Shown here one piece after another: positions 1-7,749 of a stretch of DNA of 14,644 nt (the stretch's first letter is position 1; every line of letters starts with the position of its first letter). The notes beneath the pieces were generated by a model. It did not search any database, had not been told where the DNA came from, and saw nothing but the letters and a program-made list of their open reading frames with translations. The stretch spans positions 1 through 14,644 of the forward strand of contig UQAI01000036.1 in the NCBI GenBank assembly GCA_900538885.1. The letters are read 5' to 3'. The DNA comes from an uncultured Mollicutes bacterium. GTDB taxonomy: Bacteria; Bacillota_I; Bacilli_A; ML615J-28; CAG-313. The position numbers and the translations under genes were made by a program.

Positions 1-77
1 ATTACCCCCAACTTCTTTAAAGGTATATCCTGACCCCCAACAAATTTATATAATCAAGTGTATTAACACTCCTAAAA

Positions 78-133
78 GGCTTTTTTTGAGATTGAAATTG
101 ATAATTACCCATTTTTTTTATTTCGAACGCTCT
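78..133 (-). repeat. Dispersed intergenic repeat, copy A (inverted)
   Basis: Read on the minus strand, this stretch begins AGAGCGTTCGAAAT (120-133), 13 of 14 bases matching the start of copies at 3241 and 14452. It then carries TAATTATCAATTT, identical to 14479-14491, and ends ATCTCAAA like 3276-3283. The order and spacing of the blocks agree with the other copies apart from small indels. It lies in the opposite orientation to the other two copies and upstream of the rplU promoter, so it is not simply the terminator of a neighbouring gene. No transposase or target duplication was seen. Confidence 0.6.
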
Positions 134-173
134 TAAGAGGGCTAAGGCACTATATAAAATAAATTCTATTTAC

Positions 174-202
174 TTGCAAAAATGAGCAAAATAAAGTATA
201 AT
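174..202 (+). promoter_or_regulatory. Sigma-A-type promoter of rplU-prp-rpmA
   Basis: TTGCAA at 174-179 and a perfect TATAAT at 197-202 are separated by 17 bp. Transcription would start near 209, giving an 89-nt leader before the rplU ATG that holds the probable L21 leader structure. The same TTGCAA-17-TATAAT arrangement stands before rluB. No other promoter in the first 300 bases looks as good. Confidence 0.8.
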
Positions 203-206
203 ATAT

Positions 207-281
207 GCGTTGCGAGTCTGCAACCGCACAAAAATGGTTTAAGTACTTTAATGTCACCACAATGGCGTGTCTTAAATTTTA
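207..281 (+). ncRNA. Probable L21 (rplU) mRNA leader
   Basis: The 5' untranslated region of rplU contains the elements expected of the Firmicutes L21 leader: a GCAACCGCAC segment (219-228), a GTCACCAC...GGCGTGTC segment (253-270), and a closing stem between TTTAAG (238-243) and CTTAAA (271-276). It sits between the predicted transcription start and the AGGAGG at 284-289. Leaders of this family are thought to give ribosomal-protein feedback control of the rplU operon; that function is known for the family and inferred here. The assignment was made by eye from remembered conserved segments, not by a covariance-model search. Confidence 0.6.
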
Positions 282-297
282 AAAGGAGGTAATAAAG

Positions 298-597
298 ATG
301 TACGCAATTTTTATCACTGGCGGTAAACAATATCGTGCTGCTGAAGGTGAAACTATCTTTGTTGAAAAACTAGAAGGTGAAGCTGGACAAGAAGTTGTTT
401 TTGATCAAGTTCTTTTAGTAGGTGACAAAGTAGGAACTCCTCTTGTTGAAGGTGCAAAGGTTACTGGCACTATCGAAAAACAAGGCAAAGGCAAAAAAAT
501 TATTGTTTTCAAAATGAAAGCTAAGAAAAATTATCGTAAAAAACAAGGTCATCGTCAAGCTTATACAAAAGTTTTAATCAACTCAATCGTAGCATAA
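298..597 (+). CDS. rplU: 50S ribosomal protein L21
   Basis: Structural protein of the large ribosomal subunit that binds 23S rRNA near L20. The 99-residue length is normal for bacterial L21 (about 100-105). The N-terminus MYAIFITGGKQY and the C-terminal basic stretch (KKNYRKKQGHRQ, residues about 77-88) followed by a short hydrophobic end are typical of the family. The start is set by AGGAGG at 284-289, eight bases upstream of the ATG. It is the first gene of a unit with prp and rpmA, transcribed from the promoter at 174-202 through a probable L21 leader. Its TAA stop is followed after one base by the ATG of prp, so the two are probably translationally coupled. Confidence 0.97.
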   Translation: MYAIFITGGKQYRAAEGETIFVEKLEGEAGQEVVFDQVLLVGDKVGTPLVEGAKVTGTIEKQGKGKKIIVFKMKAKKNYRKKQGHRQAYTKVLINSIVA

Positions 598-598
598 T

Positions 599-934
599 AT
601 GACAAAAGCTAAGTTTATTTATGAAAAAAACAAGTTTATGACATTCACTATATCAGGTCATGCTGATTATGCGGATGAGGGATTAGACATTGTTTGTGCT
701 GGAATTTCAGCAACGGTAATTACTTCTTTAAATTTGTTAATGAAACTTCTTAAAGGTAAGTTTTCATTTACGGAAAAACAAGAAGAAGGATTTATGAATT
801 TTGAAATTACGAGTAATGATATAGATTTAAATACTAGAGAATTTGTTGATTTAGTAGTTAGTAATCTGTATGAATCATTAAATGAAATTTCAGAAACATA
901 TCCAAATCATTTAAAAGTTAAAATTGAAAAATAG
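599..934 (+). CDS. prp: Ribosomal-processing cysteine protease Prp
   Basis: Cysteine protease that removes the N-terminal extension of ribosomal protein L27 in Firmicutes and relatives. The 111-residue length is normal. The diagnostic active-site segment is present: GHADYADEGLDIVCAG, with His21 and Cys33 in the positions of the catalytic His/Cys pair known for Staphylococcus aureus Prp (His22/Cys34). The gene stands between rplU and rpmA as usual, and its substrate L27 next door carries the matching cleavage site. No clear Shine-Dalgarno precedes the ATG, which lies one base after the rplU stop (TAA-T-ATG). This suggests translation by reinitiation and lower output than the flanking ribosomal proteins, which suits an enzyme. 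It ends with TAG. Confidence 0.93.
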   Translation: MTKAKFIYEKNKFMTFTISGHADYADEGLDIVCAGISATVITSLNLLMKLLKGKFSFTEKQEEGFMNFEITSNDIDLNTREFVDLVVSNLYESLNEISETYPNHLKVKIEK

Positions 935-945
935 GAGGTAGCATC

Positions 946-1227
946 ATGATAAGATTTAATTTGCAATTCTTCGCATCTAAAAAAGGTGTTAGTTCAACTA
1001 AAAATGGTCGTGACTCTCATGCTAAACGTTTAGGTGCAAAGTTATCTGATGGTCAATTCGCTACTGCCGGTTCGATTATTTATCGTCAAAGAGGAACAAA
1101 AGTTCATCCAGGAAACAACGTTGGAATTGGTAAGGATGATACATTATTCTGTATGATTGATGGTATCGTTAAATACGAACATAAAGGTATGACTAAGAAG
1201 CAAGTTTCTGTGTACCCAGTAGAATAA
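946..1227 (+). CDS. rpmA: 50S ribosomal protein L27 (with cleavable N-terminal extension)
   Basis: Large-subunit protein whose N-terminus reaches the peptidyl transferase centre. The 93-residue product begins MIRFNLQFFASKKG. In the Firmicutes type of L27 the segment ending in NLQFF is removed by Prp, here between Phe9 and Ala10, to give a mature N-terminus ASKKG. The following GRDSHAKRLGAK and the YRQRGT...HPGNNVGIGKDDTLF core are classical L27 signatures. A strong AGGAGG (935-940 region) stands directly after the prp stop, 11 nt before the ATG, so unlike prp it has its own ribosome binding site. A factor-independent terminator follows. Confidence 0.97.
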   Translation: MIRFNLQFFASKKGVSSTKNGRDSHAKRLGAKLSDGQFATAGSIIYRQRGTKVHPGNNVGIGKDDTLFCMIDGIVKYEHKGMTKKQVSVYPVE

Positions 1228-1237
1228 TTGCCAATTA

Positions 1238-1271
1238 AAGCACTTGCCTATGCAAGTGCTTATATTTTTTT
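1238..1271 (+). terminator. Rho-independent terminator after rpmA
   Basis: AAGCACTTGC (1238-1247) pairs perfectly with GCAAGTGCTT (1252-1261) around a CTAT loop, and is followed by a T-rich run (1264-1271). It separates the ribosomal protein unit from obgE, although read-through into obgE is possible. Confidence 0.85.
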
Positions 1272-1313
1272 ATATAATAGATAATAATATAAACATATGA
1301 AAGGAGGCTTACT

Positions 1314-2588
1314 ATGTTTGTTGATAGTGTAAAAGTTTTAGTTAAAGCCGGAAATGGTGGCGATGGTGTAGTTGCATTTCGCCATGAAAAATACGCAAAT
1401 ATGGGTGGACCATCTGGTGGCAAAGGTGGTAGAGGCGGTGACGTTATCTTCGTTGGTGAAGAAGGCCTAACCACACTACTTGACTTTCGTTTCACCAGAA
1501 AAATTAAAGCCACAAATGGCGAAAAAGGTATGAAAAAAGATATGTTTGGCCATGATGGAGAAAATGCTTATGCAAAAGTCCCAATTGGCACAACTATTAT
1601 TAATGCGGATACTGGTACAATTATTGGTGATATAACTAAACATGGTCAAGAAGTAATTGTTGCTCATGGTGGTAGAGGCGGTAAAGGAAATGCTGCTTTC
1701 GCAAATTCACGAAATACGGCACCTACCATTTGTGAAAAGGGTGAACCAGGTGAAGAATTAACATTACAATTAGACTTAAAAGTTTTAGCTGATGTAGGCC
1801 TTGTTGGTTTTCCTAGTGTAGGTAAAAGTACTTTAATAACAATGGTGTCAAAAGCAACTCCAAAAATTGCCGATTATCATTTTACAACTTTAAATCCTCA
1901 TCTTGGTGTTGTTGGTGTTAAAGATGGCAGAAGTTTTATAATGGCCGATTTGCCTGGTCTAATTGAAGGCGCACACCTAGGTGCGGGTCTTGGCATTCAA
2001 TTTTTAAAGCACATTGAAAGAACTAGAGTAATTGTACATATTGTCGATATGAGCGGTATAGAAGGTCGTGACCCAATCGAAGATTATTTATCAATTCGTA
2101 ATGAACTTGGTTCATATGATCCTAAATTACTAAAACGACCAGAAATAATTGTTGCTAATAAAATGGATTTGACAGGCAGTGAAGACAATCTCAAAAAATT
2201 TGAAGAAAAGCTTCACCTTGATGTAATTCCAATTTCAGCAATAACAAAGCAAAATTTAGACGAATTATTATATAAAATTGCGGACGTGTTAGACGAAGTA
2301 AAGAAAAATGAAAAAATGGAAGAAATTTCAGAAGGAGTGGTAGAATATAAATTCACACCACCATCTGAAGATTTCACTATTACTCGTGATGATTCAGGTG
2401 TATACAATGTTGATGGACCAGCGATTAAAAAATTATTTGATCGCACTGACTTCAATAATGAAAGTAATGTCCGTATTTTTGCTCAAAAACTTCGCAAAAT
2501 GGGAGTTGAAACAGAATTAAGAAGGCGTGGCGTAAAACACGGTGACACTGTTTGTATTTTAGGCTACGAGTTTGAGATGTTAGAATAA
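1314..2588 (+). CDS. obgE: Obg-family GTPase ObgE/CgtA
   Basis: Essential ribosome-associated GTPase acting in 50S subunit assembly and stress/stringent response; in Bacillus it is also needed for sporulation. Three domains are visible in 424 residues (B. subtilis Obg is of similar size). They are an N-terminal glycine-rich Obg fold (1-158, with GGPSGGKGGRGGDV at 31-44), a GTPase domain, and a C-terminal OCT domain (about 345-424). GTPase motifs are G1 GFPSVGKS (165-172), G3 DLPG (212-215), G4 NKMD (282-285) and G5 SAI (308-310). AGGAGG lies just upstream of the ATG. A TATAAT at 1273-1278 just after the rpmA terminator could be a -10 element, but no convincing -35 is seen, so obgE may depend partly on read-through. 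The ECF gene follows after a single base. Confidence 0.97.
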   Translation: MFVDSVKVLVKAGNGGDGVVAFRHEKYANMGGPSGGKGGRGGDVIFVGEEGLTTLLDFRFTRKIKATNGEKGMKKDMFGHDGENAYAKVPIGTTIINADTGTIIGDITKHGQEVIVAHGGRGGKGNAAFANSRNTAPTICEKGEPGEELTLQLDLKVLADVGLVGFPSVGKSTLITMVSKATPKIADYHFTTLNPHLGVVGVKDGRSFIMADLPGLIEGAHLGAGLGIQFLKHIERTRVIVHIVDMSGIEGRDPIEDYLSIRNELGSYDPKLLKRPEIIVANKMDLTGSEDNLKKFEEKLHLDVIPISAITKQNLDELLYKIADVLDEVKKNEKMEEISEGVVEYKFTPPSEDFTITRDDSGVYNVDGPAIKKLFDRTDFNNESNVRIFAQKLRKMGVETELRRRGVKHGDTVCILGYEFEMLE

Positions 2589-2589
2589 T

Positions 2590-3231
2590 ATGAAAACAAG
2601 TAATCGACATGAGAGAATCCAAAATATAACTAAACTTGCTATGTTTATCGCAATTGAAGCAATAATTTGTTTTGTCCCATTTTTGGGATCCATTCAAATT
2701 GGCCCCGTTGTCGCAACTCTAGCAATGATTCCTGTTATTATTGTAGGAATGACATATGGTGTAAAATATGGTTCAATTCTTGGTTTTTGTGCTGGTTTAT
2801 TTAGTTTTATATGGTGGACTTTCGTTGATAGTAGTAATCCATCTGCTTTGTTATTTACACCATGGAATGGTTATACAAGTGAATATCGAAATTATTGGCC
2901 TATTGTTATTTGCTTTGTTCCCCGTATTTTAACTGGTACTGTTTCTGGTTTACTTGCTTCATATTTTAAAAAAATATGTAAGTCAAAAGTCTTATTAGCA
3001 TCTTGCTATTTAGGTGTTGGAATTCTTAGTAGTTTAGTAAATACCATTCTTGTATTATTTGGTACTTACCTTTTATGGGGTAAAAATTATGCAAGTTTGG
3101 CCGGAATGGAATATAACATTTTACTAAAAACAATTATGGGAATTGTTCTAACTAATGGGATTTTTGAAGCATTAGTCGGAGGAATTGTCGGAAGCGCTGT
3201 TACTTTTGCTTTAACAAATATAAAAAAATAA
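2590..3231 (+). CDS. ECF transporter S component (vitamin uptake, substrate unknown)
   Basis: Membrane substrate-binding subunit of an energy-coupling factor (ECF) vitamin transporter, which works with EcfA1/EcfA2/EcfT encoded elsewhere. The protein is 213 residues and highly hydrophobic, with about six membrane segments (roughly 14-34, 38-56, 60-78, 103-124, 135-161, 178-207). The PVVATLAMIPVIIVGMTYG segment (39-57), the ICFVPRILTG segment (107-116) and the C-terminal TNGIFEALVGG (188-198) are characteristic of a widespread Firmicutes S-component group. Some members have been linked to pantothenate or folate uptake, but no residue or neighbour fixes the substrate here, and no riboswitch-like leader was seen. 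The start is TAA-T-ATG after obgE with no good Shine-Dalgarno, pointing to coupling. A large terminator follows. Confidence 0.8.
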   Translation: MKTSNRHERIQNITKLAMFIAIEAIICFVPFLGSIQIGPVVATLAMIPVIIVGMTYGVKYGSILGFCAGLFSFIWWTFVDSSNPSALLFTPWNGYTSEYRNYWPIVICFVPRILTGTVSGLLASYFKKICKSKVLLASCYLGVGILSSLVNTILVLFGTYLLWGKNYASLAGMEYNILLKTIMGIVLTNGIFEALVGGIVGSAVTFALTNIKK

Positions 3232-3240
3232 ACCGATCCT

Positions 3241-3294
3241 AGAGCGTTTGAAATTTAAATAATGGGGAATTATTTATCTCAAACGCTTTTTTTT
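3241..3294 (+). repeat. Dispersed intergenic repeat, copy C
   Basis: Begins AGAGCGTTTGAAAT (3241-3254), identical over 14 bases to 14452-14465 and 13 of 14 to the minus strand of 120-133. AATGGGGAATTAT (3261-3273) corresponds to AATGGGTAATTAT of copy A, and ATCTCAAA (3276-3283) also matches copy A. This is the most symmetrical copy and forms the terminator described separately. It starts 10 bases after the stop codon of the ECF gene. Confidence 0.6.
3243..3294 (+). terminator. Large hairpin terminator after the ECF gene
   Basis: Outer stem AGCGTTTGA (3243-3251) with TCAAACGCT (3279-3287), nine perfect pairs. After a small internal bulge comes an inner stem TAAATAAT (3256-3263) with ATTATTTA (3269-3276) around a GGGGA loop. 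A run of eight T (3287-3294) follows. It ends the obgE/ECF transcript just before the mutS promoter region. Confidence 0.85.
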
Positions 3295-3322
3295 GTCTTT
3301 TTTTGTTAAAATATGTTAAAAT
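3293..3322 (+). promoter_or_regulatory. Possible mutS promoter (extended -10)
   Basis: TTGTCT (3293-3298), an 18-bp spacer, and TAAAAT (3317-3322) preceded by TG at 3314-3315, i.e. an extended -10 (TGtTAAAAT). The spacing and the -35 match are only fair. A second TTGTTAAAAT at 3303-3312 gives the region a short tandem look. It lies between the terminator and the strong mutS ribosome binding site AGGAGGTGA (3342-3350). Confidence 0.4.
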
Positions 3323-3356
3323 TAATGAGAACAATTTTTGTAGGAGGTGATTTCAT

Positions 3357-5933
3357 ATGTATGAAAATATCGATAAAACCTTATATACCCCAATGATGAA
3401 ACAATATCTAGAAATTAAAGAACAATACCCTGACACTCTTGTCTTTTTTAGACTTGGTGATTTTTATGAAATGTTTTTTAATGATGCACTAGTTGCTAGT
3501 CGCGAGCTAGAAATAGTGTTAACGGGACGAGATGCTGGAACTAATAATGACCGGGTACCGATGTGCGGTGTACCATATCATGCGGTTAATGGATATATCG
3601 AAAAACTTTCGATGAAAGGCTATAAAGTAGCGATAGTAGAGCAACTTGAAGCACCTAGTGGTCAAAAGCTTGTTAAACGTGATATTGTAAAAATTGTAAC
3701 ACCTGGAACAAATGTCGATACTGAATATTTAGACGAAAAAAACAATAGTTATTTAGGCTGTCTTGATAAATACAATGATAAATTTATTTTTGGGTATATT
3801 GAACTTTCAACCGGTGAGGCTAAAATTACTTCATTTGATTCAATTGATTTAGTATATGGCGAAATTACAAAACTTGCGATAAAAGAAGTAGTAATGTCAA
3901 CTTCATCAAATAAAGTGGTATCACAAGTTCTCACAAAAAACTATGGTGTTTTAGTTTCATATAATGATGACTTAACCATTGATGAATATTTAAATTCACT
4001 TGTAAACTCATTAAATGAAAATTACATTAAATGTGCTAGTCGCCTTCTTCATTACGTAATACAAACTCAAAAAAGGGTTTTAGTCCATTTAAAACCATTT
4101 GAGGAGTATTCATGTAAAGATTATTTACGTTTAAATGAAAGTACCATACGAAATCTTGAAATCGTAGAAACCAACAAAGGGAATCGTTTCAAAAATAATC
4201 TATTTGTGGTGTTAGACCATTGTTCTACCGCTATGGGTTCAAGATATCTAAAAAAGAACTTACTTTATCCATTGGTTGATTTAAATAAAATTAATGAGCG
4301 CCTTGACATTATTGAAGAATTACAAAAGAATTATCTACATACCTCTGATTTAAAGAAACAACTTCAAGAAATTTACGATTTAGAAAGAATTGTTGGAAGA
4401 ATTAGTTATGGAAATCTTACACCAAAAGATTTACTACAACTAAGAGTTTCACTAGGCGTATTACCAAATATTAAAGTAATCTTAAGTAAAATGAAAGGAA
4501 CTGTGCTTAAAAATCGTGGTGAAAAAATTGAAGATTTTGGAGAATTACATAAGGTACTTTTTAAAGCAGTAGATGAAAATGCGGGTTTTACGCTTAAAGA
4601 TGGTGGCGTCATTAAAAGTGGATACAGTGATGAATTAGACAATATTAGAAATATTGAATCAACTAATAAAGATTACTTGTTGAATCTTGAATTACGAGAA
4701 AGGGAAAAAACCGGAATTAAAACGCTAAAAGTGGGTTATAATCGTGTTTTCGGCTACTATATTGAAATTACTAAATCTTACCTAGATCAAGTAAAAGATG
4801 AATTCGGTTACATTCGTAAACAAACAACTTCCAATTCTGAACGTTTTATCACTCAAGAATTAAAAGAACGTGAAGCCCTAATATTAAGATCCAATGAAAT
4901 GGCAATCGAACTTGAAGGTAAGCTTTTCAATGAACTTCGTGAAACTTGTAAAGCTCACACTGCGAAGCTTCAAACTTTGGCTCTTCAAATTTCAGAAATC
5001 GATATGCTAATTTCTTTAAGTGAGGTTGCGAAAAGTAATAATTATGTAAGGCCTTCATTTTCTAGATATGATGAAATGCAAGTAATTGCGGGTCGACATC
5101 CCGTAATTGAAGCAGTTAATAATAAGGAATTTGTTCCAAATGATTTAGTGCTATACAATGATGATAAGATTTTACTAATAACAGGGCCGAATATGAGCGG
5201 TAAAAGTACCTTTATGCGTCAAAATGCTTTAATAGTTATTATGGCCCAAATAGGTTCGTTTGTTCCGGCGAAAGACGCAAAATTACCAATTTTTGATCAA
5301 ATTTTTACGAGAATAGGTTCTAGTGATAATATCATGAGTGGTGAATCAACATTTATGGTTGAAATGCTTGAAGTTAATGATGCAATAAAAAATGCGACAG
5401 AAAGAAGTTTAGTTATATTTGATGAAGTTGGCCGTGGTACCGCAACATATGATGGTATGTCACTTGCACAAGCAATAATTGAATATTTCCACAACAATAT
5501 AGGTTGTAAAACTTTGTTTTCAACTCACTATCATGAACTTACAACTTTAGAACATAGTTTGCCTTGGCTTAAAAATGTACATGTTGAGGCAAAAGTTGGC
5601 ACTGATTTAGATGATCTTGTATTTTTGCATAAAGTTGTGGAAGGACCAAGTGATCAAAGCTATGGTATTAATGTCGCAAGCCTTGCGAAAATACCTCTTG
5701 AAATAACCCTAAGAGCGAAAGATATTTTAGAAAAGTTAGAAAAACAAGGGGAATATGATGAAAAAGTATTATCAATTAACAATTATCAAAAACCTGTTAT
5801 TATTGATAAGACTGATCCAAAATTAAAAGAATTATGGGATTTAATTAAAAATGCCGATGTTGATAATATGAAACCATTAGATGCATTAGTCTTTTTATCA
5901 AATCTTAAAGAAAAGGTGAATATGGATGAGTAG
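3357..5933 (+). CDS. mutS: DNA mismatch repair protein MutS
   Basis: Homodimeric ATPase that recognises mismatches and small loops in DNA and recruits MutL. The length of 858 residues is typical of MutS1. The mismatch-reading motif is GDFYEMF with Phe36 and Glu38, at the same numbers as the Phe-x-Glu of E. coli MutS. Connector, core and clamp regions span roughly 120-560. The ABC-type ATPase has Walker A GPNMSGKST (610-618) and Walker B IFDEVGRGT (catalytic Asp689-Glu690), followed by the conserved STHYHEL segment. The C-terminus (about 800-858) has the usual dimerisation helices ending in PLDALVFLSNLKEKV. The start is fixed by AGGAGGTGA seven bases upstream. The last 8 nt overlap the start of mutL. 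Confidence 0.98.
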   Translation: MYENIDKTLYTPMMKQYLEIKEQYPDTLVFFRLGDFYEMFFNDALVASRELEIVLTGRDAGTNNDRVPMCGVPYHAVNGYIEKLSMKGYKVAIVEQLEAPSGQKLVKRDIVKIVTPGTNVDTEYLDEKNNSYLGCLDKYNDKFIFGYIELSTGEAKITSFDSIDLVYGEITKLAIKEVVMSTSSNKVVSQVLTKNYGVLVSYNDDLTIDEYLNSLVNSLNENYIKCASRLLHYVIQTQKRVLVHLKPFEEYSCKDYLRLNESTIRNLEIVETNKGNRFKNNLFVVLDHCSTAMGSRYLKKNLLYPLVDLNKINERLDIIEELQKNYLHTSDLKKQLQEIYDLERIVGRISYGNLTPKDLLQLRVSLGVLPNIKVILSKMKGTVLKNRGEKIEDFGELHKVLFKAVDENAGFTLKDGGVIKSGYSDELDNIRNIESTNKDYLLNLELREREKTGIKTLKVGYNRVFGYYIEITKSYLDQVKDEFGYIRKQTTSNSERFITQELKEREALILRSNEMAIELEGKLFNELRETCKAHTAKLQTLALQISEIDMLISLSEVAKSNNYVRPSFSRYDEMQVIAGRHPVIEAVNNKEFVPNDLVLYNDDKILLITGPNMSGKSTFMRQNALIVIMAQIGSFVPAKDAKLPIFDQIFTRIGSSDNIMSGESTFMVEMLEVNDAIKNATERSLVIFDEVGRGTATYDGMSLAQAIIEYFHNNIGCKTLFSTHYHELTTLEHSLPWLKNVHVEAKVGTDLDDLVFLHKVVEGPSDQSYGINVASLAKIPLEITLRAKDILEKLEKQGEYDEKVLSINNYQKPVIIDKTDPKLKELWDLIKNADVDNMKPLDALVFLSNLKEKVNMDE

Positions 5934-7749
5934 ACATCAAATTATAGAACTACCTGAAGAATTAAAAAACTTAATTTCGGCTGGTGAAGTTGTCGAAAGA
6001 CCAGCAAGTGTTGTTAAAGAATTAGTGGAAAATAGTATTGATGCCGAAGCAACAATAATTAGAATAGAACTTATGGATGGCGGTTTAAAAAAAATAATTG
6101 TTACAGATAATGGTATTGGCATGAATAAGGATGAAATTCCTCTAGCCCTTAAACGAAATGCAACCAGCAAAATAAGAACTAGTGACGATTTATTTAGTAT
6201 ATCATCGTTAGGTTTTAGAGGGGAAGCACTACCATCAATTGCAAGTGTATCACTTTTTAAAATTTCATCATCAACTAATGATCTTGATGGCTATTCATTT
6301 TATTGTAAGAATGGTAAAATAATCAGTGAAAAACCATGTGCAATGCCTAAAGGTACTAAAATAGAGGTTGAAGATTTATTCTACAATACTCCAGCTCGCT
6401 ACAAACATTTAGGATCAGCCTCGCAAGAGGTTTCAAACATTACTTCATATGTCAATAAAATTGTCCTTGCTTATCCGGAAATTTCTTTTATATTATCCAA
6501 TAATAATAAAACTTTAATTCAAACAGATGGTGGGGCCAATATTCAATTAGTAATTAGTGAAACTTTTGGTAATGATGTTGCCAGAAATTTAATTAATTTT
6601 GATGGTACTAATGATTTATATCATATTCATGGTTTTACGACAAGTAACGCAATAAATCGTTCAAATAAAAATGGAATTATCATAATTACAAATGGTAGGG
6701 TTATTAAAAATCAATCTTTAATTTATGCTATTACTGATGCATACCAAACGATTTTACCAATAGGTAAATACCCAATTACCGTTTTATATATTAATTGTGA
6801 TTATAGCTTGGTTGATGTTAATATTCACCCTTCAAAACTTGAAATTAAGTTTACTGATGAATTTAGATTAAAACAATTAATTTCTAAAACAATTTATCAA
6901 GCTATTAATAAAAAGGAACTAATAACAGACCAATTAGTTCAAGAAAATAAATTTAATGATTATAATACTTATAATGAACCAACCCTTCCAACAGCGTTTG
7001 AATTCAAAAAAAATGAAGAATTACCCACTGAAACTTTGTGGGACATGTTTGAAGAGTATGATGATCAAAAGAATGAAGATTCAAGTTTGTCTTTTCATTC
7101 AATAAATGAAACTAAAAAAATAGACTATGAACCAGATTCTTTAATTAAAGGAAAAGATAATGAATTCTTTAAAAACCTTAATTATATAGGACAATTTAAC
7201 AAGACATATCTACTACTTGAAAATGATGATAATCTTTACATAATCGATCAACATGCGGCTATGGAAAGATGTATGTACGAAAAAATTAGAGATTCTTTAA
7301 TTCATGATAATAGTGTTTTAACATATGAATTATTAATACCTCTAAAATTAGAATACAATGTATCACAGTTAGAACTAATAATGGAACAAAATGAAGAACT
7401 TAAAAAAATGCATATTATAATCGAACCATTTGGCAATAATACTATTTTAGTTCGTGAGTTACCTAGTTGGATTAAAGAAAGCAATGCTGAAAACTTTGTC
7501 CGTGATATTATTGAACATTTACTTTCAAACAGAAATGTCAATAAACAAATTATGTTAGATAGTCTTGCCAAAAAACTAAGTTGTAAGAAGTCAATCAAAG
7601 CCAATATGGCTATTACCGATTTAGAGGTAAGCACTTTAATGGCTAACTTAGATAATTGTGAAATGCCGTATACATGTCCTCATGGTAGACCAACCACTAT
7701 TAAGTTTACAAAGTATGAACTTGAAAAGATGTTTAAAAGGGTGATGTAA
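5926..7749 (+). CDS. mutL: DNA mismatch repair protein MutL (endonuclease type)
   Basis: Matchmaker ATPase that acts after MutS. The GHKL ATPase motifs are ELVENSIDA (catalytic Glu32, Mg-binding Asn36), DNGIGM (61-66) and GFRGEAL (96-102). A variable linker at about 335-425 joins the C-terminal dimerisation/nuclease domain. That domain has the intact metal-binding endonuclease motif DQHAAMERCMYE (Asp441, Glu447, Glu452), SCKKSIKA (552-559) and CPHGRPT (584-590). So this is a nicking MutL as in Bacillus and eukaryotes, implying methylation-independent repair without MutH. It is 607 residues, of usual size. AAAGGTG (5912-5918) serves as ribosome binding site inside the mutS 3' end. Its TAA stop shares one base with the ATG of miaA. 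Confidence 0.97.
   Translation: MSRHQIIELPEELKNLISAGEVVERPASVVKELVENSIDAEATIIRIELMDGGLKKIIVTDNGIGMNKDEIPLALKRNATSKIRTSDDLFSISSLGFRGEALPSIASVSLFKISSSTNDLDGYSFYCKNGKIISEKPCAMPKGTKIEVEDLFYNTPARYKHLGSASQEVSNITSYVNKIVLAYPEISFILSNNNKTLIQTDGGANIQLVISETFGNDVARNLINFDGTNDLYHIHGFTTSNAINRSNKNGIIIITNGRVIKNQSLIYAITDAYQTILPIGKYPITVLYINCDYSLVDVNIHPSKLEIKFTDEFRLKQLISKTIYQAINKKELITDQLVQENKFNDYNTYNEPTLPTAFEFKKNEELPTETLWDMFEEYDDQKNEDSSLSFHSINETKKIDYEPDSLIKGKDNEFFKNLNYIGQFNKTYLLLENDDNLYIIDQHAAMERCMYEKIRDSLIHDNSVLTYELLIPLKLEYNVSQLELIMEQNEELKKMHIIIEPFGNNTILVRELPSWIKESNAENFVRDIIEHLLSNRNVNKQIMLDSLAKKLSCKKSIKANMAITDLEVSTLMANLDNCEMPYTCPHGRPTTIKFTKYELEKMFKRVM

Noticed and set aside
57..87. Possible terminator on the + strand (AGTGT-ATTA-ACACT then T7 at 81-87)
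   Set aside because: The 5-bp stem is separated from the T run by ten bases, too far for a normal intrinsic terminator.
1235..1513. Minus-strand open frame across the rpmA-obgE gap
   Set aside because: It runs opposite the obgE N-terminus and the terminator; its Pro/Ser-rich product is the mirror of the Gly-rich Obg domain.
7302..7634. 110-codon open frame on the minus strand within mutL
   Set aside because: It lies wholly opposite the conserved mutL C-terminal domain, its protein has no recognisable motif, and it has no promoter or ribosome binding site that I could see.
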